Source: an uncultured Methanoregula sp.
GTDB lineage: Archaea > Halobacteriota > Methanomicrobia > Methanomicrobiales > Methanospirillaceae
Assembly: GCF_963677065.1 (NCBI RefSeq)
Contig: NZ_OY781872.1
Coordinates: forward strand, 1,235,419 to 1,299,418
DNA: 64,000 nucleotides
Reading direction: 5' to 3'
In this document: positions 35,938 to 44,648 of the stretch, one piece after another
How the letters are laid out: each line of letters opens with the position of its first letter
Numbering within the stretch: position 1 is the first letter of the stretch
Notes under the pieces: generated by a model
Told to the model about the DNA's origin: nothing
What the model saw: only the letters and a program-made list of their open reading frames with translations
Databases searched by the model: none
Made by a program: the position numbers and the translations under genes

Positions 35938-36846
35938 ATGCAGCACGAATCAGGCATCCATATGAAAGGGGGCGTGATAACCGAACGCGATCCCGATTAC
36001 TGCACAGTCAGGCTCCGTGCACCGGCGGGCGTCTTCACGGTCGACCAGCTCCGGGGAATTGCCACTCTTGCAAAGAAATACGGGAATGGCGAGGTGCATG
36101 GCACCACCCGCCAGACTCTCGAGATCCCGCATGTCAGGGGGTCCGACTTAAAAAAACTCGGAAGAGCTCTTGAGAAGAACAAAACCCCGATAGGTTCCGA
36201 AAAGGACGAAGTGGTCAACATCATAGCCTGCCCGGGTACCTCACGGTGCAAGTTCGCCAATATCGATACGATAAGCCTTGCAAAGAAGATCGATGCAAAA
36301 CTCTTCGGGAAGGAGATGCCGGTCAAGATGCGCATCGCCCTCTCCGGCTGCCCGAATGCCTGCACGAGCCCGATGCTCAATGAGATCGGGATCATCGGAA
36401 GGGTGAGGCCGGTCCGGACCAAAGAGAGGCTCTGCACCGGCTGCGGCAACTGCGTCTATTACTGCAAGGAGAAGGCAATCCGGATCCGGAACGGCATCTC
36501 GGAGCTGACCGAGGACAAGTGCGTGGACTGCGGGGTCTGCGTCCAGTCCTGCCATTTCGATCTCATCAAGGCCGAGCACCGCCACTTCCTCATAACGGTT
36601 GGCGGCCGGCGCGGCAGGCACCCGCGGATCGGCAGGGAACTCTTAACGGTCGAGACCGAGGAGCAGGTTCTCTTTGCCATCGACCGGATCATCGACTGGG
36701 TGTACCGCCGGGCCTGGAGCGGCAGGCTGCTCTCCGAGCAGCTGGACGAGATCCATTTCGAAAAGTTCCGGGAGGAGATCCTGAAACAGGTGCCGGAAGC
36801 AAAGCCGGTCACCGGTGAGAAGAATGCTGCCGTGAAAAAAGAATAG
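35938..36846 (+). CDS. Small dissimilatory sulfite-reductase-like protein (copy 1)
   Basis: Protein of 302 residues of the methanogen DsrLP group. A ferredoxin-nitrite/sulfite-reductase half domain (HGTTRQTLEIPHV) is followed by the siroheme-[4Fe-4S] ligands C98-x5-C104 and C138-x3-C142 (SGCPNACTS). A dicluster ferredoxin insert follows (CTGCGNCVYYC, CVDCGVCVQSC). It is close to half the size of true DsrA/B, and its substrate in methanogens is not settled (sulfite, or sulfur transfer). A paralogue lies at 62152-63030. The start may also be M9 (35962). The gene lies 113 nt after the transporter and may be co-transcribed. Confidence 0.88.
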   Translation: MQHESGIHMKGGVITERDPDYCTVRLRAPAGVFTVDQLRGIATLAKKYGNGEVHGTTRQTLEIPHVRGSDLKKLGRALEKNKTPIGSEKDEVVNIIACPGTSRCKFANIDTISLAKKIDAKLFGKEMPVKMRIALSGCPNACTSPMLNEIGIIGRVRPVRTKERLCTGCGNCVYYCKEKAIRIRNGISELTEDKCVDCGVCVQSCHFDLIKAEHRHFLITVGGRRGRHPRIGRELLTVETEEQVLFAIDRIIDWVYRRAWSGRLLSEQLDEIHFEKFREEILKQVPEAKPVTGEKNAAVKKE

Positions 36847-36980
36847 TGAATGTCCCGGTTTCAGGCCGGAACTAAACCGTGCCTCTTCCATGCCTTCTTT
36901 TTTGCACCCTGATTGGTGGCATATCCATGATCATGGTGATGGGGAATCTGCCAACATGACACTCCCCTTCGGAATGCATA

Positions 36981-37025
36981 AATAAAAAAAACAGCCGGCC
37001 TCTCTCTGCAAAAGAGATGCCGGCT
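36981..37025 (-). terminator. Hairpin plus U-run terminator of fwd operon 1
   Basis: On the minus strand the arms AGCCGGC and GCCGGCT, extended by an inner TCTCT/AGAGA pairing, form a stem that is followed directly by G and eight T. It lies 50 nt after the fwdC stop. Such a factor-independent-looking terminator is uncommon in archaea, which usually rely on U-tracts alone. Confidence 0.75.
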
Positions 37026-37076
37026 TTGCACTGATGCGTGTGTGCTGGTTTGTGAAAAATTGGCGGGAAGAAAGGA

Positions 37077-37877
37077 TTAAATCTTCTTGTACAGGTTCCC
37101 GTACACGACAACGCCTTTCTTCTTCTTGTGGCGCTCGCCAAGGTCCCCGATGAAGCGGGCAAATGTTGCCTTGGTGCCCTCGACTTCGAGCTCGACCTCG
37201 CCATCCGGCTTGAAACCGGGCATCATGACCTCGATGGCACCGAAGACATAGATCGTTCCCTCGACCATCTGGCCGCCGAGCTTGCTCTTGGCATTGCCCT
37301 TGACAACGAGCTTGCCGCCCTCTGCATGGGTCATGGCGTGGACATCGACATTGCCGCCAACAATGATCTCGCCGCCGAGCATGTACATCCCGATATCGGA
37401 ACCGGCATTGCCCCTGACCAGGATCTTGCCGCCGGACATGCCTCTCCAGTCGCCGCGGTAGGCAGCGCCGAGATAGTTGCCGGCATTGCCCTCGATGGTC
37501 AGCTCCCCGCCTTTCATGGCCGTTGCGGCAAAGGCTGCAACATCGCCCTTTACAAGGAGCTTTCCTCCCTTCATCCAGGCGCCCACGTACTGGTCGGCGC
37601 TCCCTTCGATGACCATCTCGCCGGCGGTCATCTTGAAGCCGAGGTACTTGACCTTCTTCACATCGCCTTTGACAATGATCTTGGTGTCTGCCGCGGTTGC
37701 ACCTGCACTTCCGCTGATCTCGAAGTACTTGCCAAGGGTCGAGGGCACGTTTCCCTCGAAGACGGGAAGGTCTGCAATCTGGGCAGCGTTCTTTCCGGCG
37801 AATGCATCGGGGGAGATGGTGTCTGCCTCAAGATACAGTGCAGGCGTATTTTTCATATTGATGGTAACGGTTTCCAT
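37077..37877 (-). CDS. fwdC: Formylmethanofuran dehydrogenase subunit C (operon 1)
   Basis: Subunit of the complex that reduces CO2 and attaches it to methanofuran, the first step of methanogenesis from CO2. FwdC (266 residues) is a right-handed beta-helix related to the C-terminal domain of glutamate synthase. Repeated turns of the form GGELTIEGNAGNYLG, GGKILVRGNAGSDIG and GGKLVVKGNAKSKLG are visible. It helps hold the complex together. It is the last gene of operon 1, and its downstream hairpin ends the transcript. The paralogue is at 58143-58943. Confidence 0.95.
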   Translation of the reverse strand: METVTINMKNTPALYLEADTISPDAFAGKNAAQIADLPVFEGNVPSTLGKYFEISGSAGATAADTKIIVKGDVKKVKYLGFKMTAGEMVIEGSADQYVGAWMKGGKLLVKGDVAAFAATAMKGGELTIEGNAGNYLGAAYRGDWRGMSGGKILVRGNAGSDIGMYMLGGEIIVGGNVDVHAMTHAEGGKLVVKGNAKSKLGGQMVEGTIYVFGAIEVMMPGFKPDGEVELEVEGTKATFARFIGDLGERHKKKKGVVVYGNLYKKI

Positions 37878-37888
37878 TTTTCTCCACC

Positions 37889-39598
37889 TCAGTTGGTTGC
37901 ATCCACCTCAAGGGCGTACGGGTTCGGGACAAAGTGGTGCCCGAGCGCCTCGTAGTTGTTCTGCGTCATGCTGTAGTACTTGACGAACTTCTCGGCAATG
38001 TCGCGCATGACCTGCGGGTTCTCTTTCGCCTTGACATTGACCCAGAGCGTGCGCTTGTGGCCGTTACTCACGATCTCGCCATTGCTGACAACCTGCACGC
38101 CGCTCTTGAAGACCGCTGCACAGCGGCTGAATGCGGTCTCGATGTCGTCCGGGTTTGCAACCGGCTTGTCGGGGTTGAAGTTGTAGACTGCTACGTCGGC
38201 ATCCATGCCGGGTTTCAGGCCGCCGCAGATTGCGGAGAGACCCAGGGACTTGGCCGGGCCGGCGCGGGTCATCTGGGCGAGCTCGTAGAGCGAGATCTCC
38301 TTGTCCAGGCTGCCGATGCTGGTCTGGGAGAGGACCTTGTCCTTGTGCTTGAAGGCATCGATCTGTGCGTCGCGGGCCTTCTTGCTCATGAGCCACTTGA
38401 TGACGCGGGGGTACCGGGTGAACGGTCCTGCGTTCGGGTGGTCGGTGGTGATGTAGCAGCGCATCGGGTCCTTCATCATCAACGGGATCTCAAGACCGAT
38501 TGCCCACTGGATTGCGCAGACCGAGATGGACGGGCTGTAGATGTACGGCACGACACCGGCTGCGGTCTCAAGCTCGACATCGCAGTTGGCCCACTTCAGG
38601 TGATTGAGGCCGGTGAGGTGGTGCTCGAACGGGCCGTCGGCAGTCATCGTGGTCGTCTCGTCAAGGGTGACGTTCCCGGTATCGATGGTGATGTTCTTGT
38701 TCTTGTTCACGTAGTCGGTGATCTCCTTGGCGCCGGACTCGAAGTCGCCCCAGTTGGTTCCCTTGTAGGAGTGGAACTGGGAGTGGGTGAGGTGCAGGAC
38801 CTGCTCGCGGCCGAACTTGTTCTTGGCCTTGAATCCCTCTGCGAGTTTTAAGGTGTCGAGGGTTGTCTGGTAGCATCCGGGGTTCCCGAGGTTGTTGGGG
38901 TGGATGTGCATCGAGTGCGGGAGGCCGAGGTACTCGTTTGCCTCGATCAAACCCTTGACAATCTCGGCAGGGGTGATATCGAAGTACGGGACCGGGTCGT
39001 TGACCGTGAGACAGTTCAGTCCCCAGGCCCAGGCTTCCGTGCCACCGGGGTTGACGACCTTGACGGCGTAGCCCTTCGTTACCTTGAGGAGCCAGGCGAT
39101 GTAGGCTGCGGTGTTCTCGACTTCCTGGTTCTTTAAGTATTCGAGTACGAACCAGTTGTTCCCGAAGACCGGGAATGCGCCCTCGTCGATGATGGGGGTG
39201 TCGCGGATCTCCTCGTGCACGTGGCGGGAGAAGAGCGGGGGCATGGCGGCTTCCATTGCCGTTGTGTAGCCCATCTTGGCATACTCGTAGCCGGTCTTGA
39301 ACGTTGTCGGGATCGAGGCCCCGCCGCCCATCCGCTCCATGCCTTTTGTGGGCGTGCAGCTGAAGAGCTTGTCCTCGGGCCGGTAGATGCGGCCGAGGTT
39401 GACCTTGGGCCCGGCGATGTGAGAGTGGATCTCGACTGCGCCTGCCATGACTGTCTTTCCGGAGGCGTCGATAACCTTTGCACCGGATCCGACCTTGTCG
39501 ACAATCTTGCCGTCTTTTATTGCGATATCTTTCTTGTCGCCCTTGATACCCTGGACCGGGTCAAAGACACATCCGTTCTTGATGATATATTCAGACAT
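37889..39598 (-). CDS. fwdA: Formylmethanofuran dehydrogenase subunit A (operon 1)
   Basis: Amidohydrolase-type subunit (569 residues) that condenses formate with methanofuran at a dinuclear zinc site. Visible motifs are the first metal pair EIHSHIAGPKVN, the probable carboxylated Lys in GYAVKVVNPGGTEAWAW, and further ligands in SMHIHPNNLG and TTDHPNAGPFTRYPR. The start at 39598 (MSEYIIKNGCVFDP) is one base after the fwdB stop and matches the paralogue at 56422. Translation is probably coupled along the whole operon. Confidence 0.95.
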   Translation of the reverse strand: MSEYIIKNGCVFDPVQGIKGDKKDIAIKDGKIVDKVGSGAKVIDASGKTVMAGAVEIHSHIAGPKVNLGRIYRPEDKLFSCTPTKGMERMGGGASIPTTFKTGYEYAKMGYTTAMEAAMPPLFSRHVHEEIRDTPIIDEGAFPVFGNNWFVLEYLKNQEVENTAAYIAWLLKVTKGYAVKVVNPGGTEAWAWGLNCLTVNDPVPYFDITPAEIVKGLIEANEYLGLPHSMHIHPNNLGNPGCYQTTLDTLKLAEGFKAKNKFGREQVLHLTHSQFHSYKGTNWGDFESGAKEITDYVNKNKNITIDTGNVTLDETTTMTADGPFEHHLTGLNHLKWANCDVELETAAGVVPYIYSPSISVCAIQWAIGLEIPLMMKDPMRCYITTDHPNAGPFTRYPRVIKWLMSKKARDAQIDAFKHKDKVLSQTSIGSLDKEISLYELAQMTRAGPAKSLGLSAICGGLKPGMDADVAVYNFNPDKPVANPDDIETAFSRCAAVFKSGVQVVSNGEIVSNGHKRTLWVNVKAKENPQVMRDIAEKFVKYYSMTQNNYEALGHHFVPNPYALEVDATN

Positions 39599-39599
39599 G

Positions 39600-40916
39600 T
39601 TATGCAACCCCCTTGAGCGTCTTTAAGCGATCACGGACTTTGATGAGGAACTGCTCGTCGGTGAGCATGCCCTCGGGCGGCTCGACAACCTTGCGGCAGT
39701 CGATCGGGACATTGTCCATACGATAGCAGTTGCCGCCGCACTCGACACCATTGAAAGCGACCGGGATGTGCAGCTTGGATACACCGGAGGTCGGGGTCAG
39801 GTGCGGGTCGATACAGACAGAGGGAACCTGGGCGATGTGCTTGACAGCACTGATCGGGAAGTGTGCACCGGGGTCGCTCCCTATGGTGAACATGGCATCG
39901 ATCTCGCCTCGGTTGAGGAGATCGATCGAGCTCGAGTCGCCCGGGTTGTAGCGGGCAAAACCGCGGGTCAGGTCAACGGAGTACGGGAACCCGAACTGCC
40001 AGGCAAAGACTTCTCCGGAGCCGGTCACGTTGTAGTGGCCCCGCATCGGCATGATCGAGTACTTCGTGTACTCGTTGAGGTCTTTTGTCAGGGCAATGGC
40101 CTCGTCGATGTTGTGGTTCTTGGAGAGGGATTGGGTGACACCCATGCCGAAGAAGATGATGCCGAACCGGCCGCTCTTCAGGGTATCTGCAACCTCGCGG
40201 ATCTTCGCTGCCGGAATACCGGCAACCATGTCGGGGAGCCATTCGCCCTTGAGGGCAACGCGGAGTGCATTGAGCAGCTCGTAGTCGCGGCCCTGCTCGA
40301 CCTGCAGGTGGACATCGGCCATCTTGGCGGTATCGGTGCAGCGGGGGTCAACGACCACAAGCTTGCGGCTCATCTGTCCCTTGCCGGTGAAGAACCCGCG
40401 GGGGAAGATGGAGTACCGGGACATGTGCCGGGGGTGGGCGTGAGCCGGGTTGCAGCCCCAGAAGATGACACGGTCGGCACGGTTCTTGACCTCGCCGAGC
40501 GTACAGGTCGGGAGACCGATGTCCTGCACGGCAATCAGGGTGGTGCCGTGGCAGACCGCTGCGGTGTTGTCGCAGCAGGCTTTCGAGATCTCGGCTATCT
40601 CGTTGCCTACGCTCTGGGCCTCGCAGTTGGTTGAGGACCAGCCGTACATCAGGGGCTTCTTTGCCTTCGCGAGCATCTGGGCGGTATATTCTGCAGCCTC
40701 ATCATAGCTGATCTCTTTCCAGCTGCCGTCTTCCTGGCGCAGACGTGGCTTTGTGACCCGGTCGGCTGACTGGGAGTGGAGGAACTTCTCGGTACCGATA
40801 ACGCAGGCATTGTAGACTTCGAGAAGCTTCTTGCCGTCATCCGACACAACGACTTCGAGATCGTCGCAGAGCGTTCCGCAGAACGGGCAGATGACGTCGG
40901 TGATATTCCTGGTCAT
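39600..40916 (-). CDS. fwdB: Formylmethanofuran dehydrogenase subunit B (operon 1)
   Basis: Catalytic subunit (438 residues) carrying a Mo or W bis-pterin and one [4Fe-4S] cluster, where CO2 is reduced to formate. Cluster motif: VICPFCGTLCDDLEV. The likely metal-binding Cys is in AAVCHGTTL; it is Cys, not selenocysteine. The pterin-binding region includes VIFWGCNPAHAHPRHMSRYS. The start at 40916 overlaps the fwdD stop by four bases (ATGA). Which metal it uses cannot be told from the sequence. Confidence 0.95.
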   Translation of the reverse strand: MTRNITDVICPFCGTLCDDLEVVVSDDGKKLLEVYNACVIGTEKFLHSQSADRVTKPRLRQEDGSWKEISYDEAAEYTAQMLAKAKKPLMYGWSSTNCEAQSVGNEIAEISKACCDNTAAVCHGTTLIAVQDIGLPTCTLGEVKNRADRVIFWGCNPAHAHPRHMSRYSIFPRGFFTGKGQMSRKLVVVDPRCTDTAKMADVHLQVEQGRDYELLNALRVALKGEWLPDMVAGIPAAKIREVADTLKSGRFGIIFFGMGVTQSLSKNHNIDEAIALTKDLNEYTKYSIMPMRGHYNVTGSGEVFAWQFGFPYSVDLTRGFARYNPGDSSSIDLLNRGEIDAMFTIGSDPGAHFPISAVKHIAQVPSVCIDPHLTPTSGVSKLHIPVAFNGVECGGNCYRMDNVPIDCRKVVEPPEGMLTDEQFLIKVRDRLKTLKGVA

Positions 40917-41320
40917 CCTACGATCACCCCGCACTGTTTCTGGACAAGTTCGATACCGAGAAGGATGGGCTCGTTGATAGCTACTTCAACCGTGACCGGT
41001 GTGCCCTTGAAGGTCGGCATACCGGTGGAGTAGGTGTTCGGGTTGATGATCGAGTTTGCCCAGGGTCCCATCGGGATAAATGCAACGCCCGGGTGGGGTC
41101 CCTGGGTGGCCTCGACAGCCTTGACGACAACGCTGCCGTACTCGCTTGTGACCTTCACGTTGGTGTTCTTCCATGCGCCAAGGGCTTTCAAATCGACAGG
41201 GTCCATCTCGATGATACCACAGGCGGTGCGGTACGAGGGCTTCTCCTTGCCGCTCTCGATCGCAACTCCCTGCTGGATGGTCCTGCCGGAGATCAGGTTA
41301 ACAGTTATTGACTTTGCCAT
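40913..41320 (-). CDS. fwdD: Formylmethanofuran dehydrogenase subunit D (operon 1)
   Basis: Molybdopterin-dinucleotide-binding subunit (135 residues), matching the C-terminal domain of formate-dehydrogenase-type enzymes that in this complex is a separate chain. Visible features are SGRTIQQGVAIESGK, the loop LGAWKNTNVKVTSEYG and the pterin-contact region FIPMGPWANSIINPNTYST. It pairs with FwdB, whose gene it overlaps. The paralogue at 54682-55092 is collinear. Confidence 0.93.
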   Translation of the reverse strand: MAKSITVNLISGRTIQQGVAIESGKEKPSYRTACGIIEMDPVDLKALGAWKNTNVKVTSEYGSVVVKAVEATQGPHPGVAFIPMGPWANSIINPNTYSTGMPTFKGTPVTVEVAINEPILLGIELVQKQCGVIVG

Positions 41321-41333
41321 AGTATTCCTCGCT

Positions 41334-41600
41334 TCAGGCCACGTTTTGGATCATCTCTCCCCTGCCGGAGAGGCGTATCACGTCATACGGGCAGGCGTTG
41401 ACACAGACGCCACAACCTGCGCAGAGTTCAGCCTTCACATCGAGGTGAACAGACTTCCCGTTCCTGACGGCGTAGATCTTCTCTTTGGTAGCCGGGTCCA
41501 CGGTATATAGCTCGAGGGCATCAACCGGGCATGCGATGACACAGTTGCCACAACCGGTGCATCGCTCCATGTTTACATGTACAGAAAACGCCATGCGCAT
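41334..41600 (-). CDS. fwdG: Dicluster ferredoxin subunit of Fwd (operon 1)
   Basis: Protein of about 88 residues with two [4Fe-4S] motifs: CTGCGNCVIACP and CAGCGVCVNACP. It is the size of FwdG, which passes electrons to FwdB. It is the first gene of operon 1, directly before fwdD. The start is uncertain: in-frame ATGs lie at 41609, 41600 and 41594, and I use 41600 because operon 2 has its matching ATG at 54391. The sequence around the start is nearly the same in both operons. No FwdF-type polyferredoxin is present in the window. Confidence 0.85.
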   Translation of the reverse strand: MRMAFSVHVNMERCTGCGNCVIACPVDALELYTVDPATKEKIYAVRNGKSVHLDVKAELCAGCGVCVNACPYDVIRLSGRGEMIQNVA

Positions 41601-42013
41601 CACACACATTGTCGTCGATAGATCCAATGTTGTTGAGCAAGTTAATTAAAGATATCTAAATTTACAACGTGGTAATCAAAAGTATTTAACTCGTTCCGAT
41701 AAGTTATGTGGAAACCATGTACTTTTCCTGGATTCCGGCCCGTTTCCTGATCGTTTGGGATACAAAAACTGCAAGATCCGGCCCCAGATTTCATAATCAC
41801 GTCCAGAATGGACGATGCCACTATATAATCGTTTGCTCCCTGCCATCCCCATGCCGGATTTATGCAATCGTATGTGTATGCGCGTAATCGAAAGATGATA
41901 TCTATAATGTACCTGCACTACTCGCCTACAGTATTGCTGTAGTACATTATTGGAGAAATCCGGGAGATATGCTCAGTAAAATAGTGAACCGGATGCAAAC
42001 CATTACTCTGGGT
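41601..42013. other. Intergenic region upstream of fwd operon 1
   Basis: About 400 bp without a gene, AT-rich near 41640-41700, where the operon promoter should lie. It contains nested inverted repeats at 41904-41950. It also separates the operon from the end of the moeA-like gene, so both genes are read in the same direction across it. Confidence 0.6.
41904..41950. promoter_or_regulatory. Nested inverted repeats upstream of fwd operon 1
   Basis: Perfect 9-bp arms ATAATGTAC (41904-41912) and GTACATTAT (41942-41950) are separated by 29 nt. Inside, directly against the right arm, is a small hairpin TACAG-TATTG-CTGTA (41927-41941). It could be a regulator site for the operon or the 3' end of the moeA-like transcript. 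Confidence 0.5.
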
Positions 42014-43870
42014 CTACCGGACTTCCCGCAGTGTGCCGGTCTCCGTTGTATCGTACCCGCCAAGATTCTTCAGGATCTCCCGGAACCGTGCCGACCGGAT
42101 TGCACGGATGAGTGCCCGGACCCGTGGGTCTCCCGCATGTTCATGCCGGATGGCTATCTCGTACCTCTCCTGCGATACCGGGACAAACGGCAGATTGAGC
42201 GCTTTTGCCGCACTGTACACGCAGAGGCCGGCTTCCGCCTCCCCGCTCTTCACCGCAAGGGCAACGGCGATGTGCGTGGTCACCTCCCGCTCGTAGCCCG
42301 GGATGGAACCAGGATCGATCCCTGCCTTCTTCAGTTCAAAGTCCAGGAGCATCCGGGTGCCGGAGCCTCTCTGGCGGTTGACAAATGCCCGGCCCGGCAA
42401 CTCGGCAAGCGCAAGGCCGGTCCGGGAGACAACCCCCTGCTGCCGGCCGGCAACGCAGATGAGATCGATTTTGGTCTGCGGCAGGTACTTCTGCAGGAAG
42501 GCCGTGTTGTAACTCCCGTCTTCTGCCAGCAGGTGGGTGGGGGCGGCATGGCAGTCGTCTTTTTTCAGGGCAAGGATCCCGCCCATGCTCCCCACGTGGG
42601 TTGAGATGAGGGTGATACCCTCCGGGCGGAGGAGATCGGCCAGGTAATCGAGGACCGGGTCGTGGCTGCCCGTGACGATGAGGGCATTTTCCGCCTCGTG
42701 GACCGGCACCATCAGCCGGGCCCCGACCAGATCCCCGGCTGTGTAACCCTCAGAATTGCGGGGAACCCGGATATACGCGTTTGCCCGGACAGCGCTCATC
42801 TGGACGCCGGCTCCCTTGGACTGGGGGGAGACGGTCCAGCGCTCCCCCACTTTTCCAAGCGTGCAGAGCACGAACTCGTCGGACCCGATCTCTTTTGGCA
42901 ATGCCGAGGTTATCTCCGCCCGGATCACGGCCGGGTCCGGCACAACAAGACCGTAGTTTCTGAGGAACGGGAGAACGAGCTCGCGGATGATGGTCAGGGC
43001 CGAGAGCGGGTAGCCGGGAAGGCCGATGACCGGTTTTCCCCCGATTGTGCCGATGATGACCGGCTTACCCGGTTTCGTTGCAACGCCGTGGACAAGCACG
43101 GTGCCAAGCCCTGCAATGACATCCGCGGTGTAATCCTTTGTCCCTGCCGATGAACCTGCCGAGACGATGACGATATCGTTCTCCCGTGCAGCCGTTTCGA
43201 TAGCTGCCCGGATCATTTCGGGCCGGTCTTCCACAAAGGGGTACCGCGTGCAGCTGGCGCCGGCCTCTTCGAGCATCGCCTTTGCCATGACCGTGTTGCT
43301 CTCCACCACCTGCCCCGGTGCCGGCCGGGTGCCGGCCGGGACGAGTTCGCTTCCCGTGGGAACGAGCCCGATCCTGACCGTGATCGCGTCGAGCATTGTG
43401 ATCCCGTACGTTGCAAGTGCGCCGATCTCGTGAGGCCGGATCCGGTGGTGCGAGGGCATCACCATCTCGGACTCCGCGAGATCCTCTCCCGCCGGCCTGA
43501 CATGCTGCCACGGACTTGTGGCTTTCCGGATGGTATAGGTCCCGTCCTTTTCCCAGACATCCTCGATCATGATCACGGCATCGTATTCCTGCGGGACAAC
43601 ATTGCCGGTGTTCACCCGGGCGGCCCGGGTGAGCGTGACCGGGTGCTGCTCGGAGGCCCCCTTTGTATCGGCACTCACAACCGCAATGCCGTCCATGGCT
43701 GCAAGATGGATCTCCGGTACCGAGAAGCGTGCAAAGATGGGGCCTGCCGTGATCCGTCCGGCTGCCTCTTCAAGCGGCACCTGCAGCACCGCCGGGACGC
43801 AGGAAAACTCCCGGGACAGGAGGGAGAGGGCATCGTCCAGCGTGATGACCGAGAGGTAACGTTTCACCAT
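42014..43870 (-). CDS. MoeA fused to a periplasmic-binding-protein-like domain
   Basis: Fusion protein of 618 residues. Residues 1 to about 400 are MoeA, which inserts Mo (or W) into molybdopterin: the segments AAMDGIAV, GNVVPQEYDAVIMIEDV, VVSAGSSAGTKDYT and GLPGYPLSALT are all family features. Residues ~410-618 resemble the PBP/LysR-substrate domain often fused to MoeA in archaea (VTGSHDPVLDYL, RQRGSGTRMLLDFEL, HIAVALAVKSGEAEAG). That part is thought to sense molybdate or tungstate. It is located in the Mo/W island, upstream of fwd operon 1. Confidence 0.92.
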   Translation of the reverse strand: MVKRYLSVITLDDALSLLSREFSCVPAVLQVPLEEAAGRITAGPIFARFSVPEIHLAAMDGIAVVSADTKGASEQHPVTLTRAARVNTGNVVPQEYDAVIMIEDVWEKDGTYTIRKATSPWQHVRPAGEDLAESEMVMPSHHRIRPHEIGALATYGITMLDAITVRIGLVPTGSELVPAGTRPAPGQVVESNTVMAKAMLEEAGASCTRYPFVEDRPEMIRAAIETAARENDIVIVSAGSSAGTKDYTADVIAGLGTVLVHGVATKPGKPVIIGTIGGKPVIGLPGYPLSALTIIRELVLPFLRNYGLVVPDPAVIRAEITSALPKEIGSDEFVLCTLGKVGERWTVSPQSKGAGVQMSAVRANAYIRVPRNSEGYTAGDLVGARLMVPVHEAENALIVTGSHDPVLDYLADLLRPEGITLISTHVGSMGGILALKKDDCHAAPTHLLAEDGSYNTAFLQKYLPQTKIDLICVAGRQQGVVSRTGLALAELPGRAFVNRQRGSGTRMLLDFELKKAGIDPGSIPGYEREVTTHIAVALAVKSGEAEAGLCVYSAAKALNLPFVPVSQERYEIAIRHEHAGDPRVRALIRAIRSARFREILKNLGGYDTTETGTLREVR

Positions 43871-44156
43871 GCCGGGCCTCCGGCCTGTACGTGTCCGGCC
43901 TCACAACGGACAGGTGTTTTCCGGCATACCTGCCTTCTGCTTTCTGCCTGAATTTCGTCACCAATCCGGATCGTTTCCTGAAAAGGACGATATCCCCCCT
44001 GCATGGATCTGCACATCGCGGTCACCCCGGCTCCTGGTACTCTTTTGTTATCTCATCATGTATACCCATTATGGATCCCGGGCCCGGTGCGATCTTCAGC
44101 CGGCAGGCCAGAACGGGGTATAACCGCGATACCGGTACAATTAAAAAGATGTATCT

Positions 44157-44351
44157 ATGAAAAAACCTAAAAAAATGACCATGGCGGAAAGACCAAAGTG
44201 CGAACGCTGCGGGAAAGAGGCTATAGGGTTCCAGTCCATGGAGGGAGGGTTTGAGCATGTCTGCAGGGATCATGCCGACAGCCTTCTCCTGGCCCTCAAA
44301 CCCGGCGAGAAAAAAATTTACGGTGTCTGTGTTCTCGAACGGTACAGCTGA
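44157..44351 (+). CDS. Small Cys-rich protein, tandem copy 1
   Basis: Protein of 64 residues, or 56 if it starts at M9 (44181). Motif order: RPKCERCGKEAIGFQSM, a second Cys/His pair CRDHAD, then LKPGEKKIYG. The CxxC plus CxxH arrangement suggests a small zinc site. It is paralogous to the next gene (44441-44623), with the same order of motifs. No family name is known to me. Confidence 0.6.
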   Translation: MKKPKKMTMAERPKCERCGKEAIGFQSMEGGFEHVCRDHADSLLLALKPGEKKIYGVCVLERYS

Positions 44352-44440
44352 TACCTGATCGCTTCCCGGATAATAATGGATGCAGCTCTCCGGTGAGATC
44401 GAAAGGATGTGCACGTGAACAGACTCCAGGTACCAGAACG

Positions 44441-44623
44441 ATGGCAAAAAGACCCAAGTGCGAACAATGTGAGAAGGAGGCTATCGGGCTCCAGTCCCTG
44501 GGGTTCTGTGTCTCCTATGTATGCGAGGAGCACGCCGACAGTTCCCTTCTCGCCCTCAGACCCGGTGAAAAACAGTCGTACGAGTACTGTTATCTCGAAC
44601 GGTTCGATACAACCGATCCCTGA
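44441..44623 (+). CDS. Small Cys-rich protein, tandem copy 2
   Basis: Protein of 60 residues beginning MAKRPKCEQCEKEAIGLQSL, with CEEHAD as the second metal pair and LRPGEKQSYEY following. The protein is collinear with its neighbour at 44157-44351. The start at 44441 is chosen from that alignment. It has no membrane segment. The two genes appear to be a recent tandem duplication of an uncharacterised zinc-binding protein. Confidence 0.62.
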   Translation: MAKRPKCEQCEKEAIGLQSLGFCVSYVCEEHADSSLLALRPGEKQSYEYCYLERFDTTDP

Positions 44624-44648
44624 ATTTTAATAAAAAAGAGAACCCGGG

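Noticed and set aside
39600..40916. Selenocysteine codon in FwdB or FdhA
   Set aside because: The active-site positions read as Cys codons in FwdB (both copies) and FdhA; no in-frame TGA in the catalytic motif was seen.
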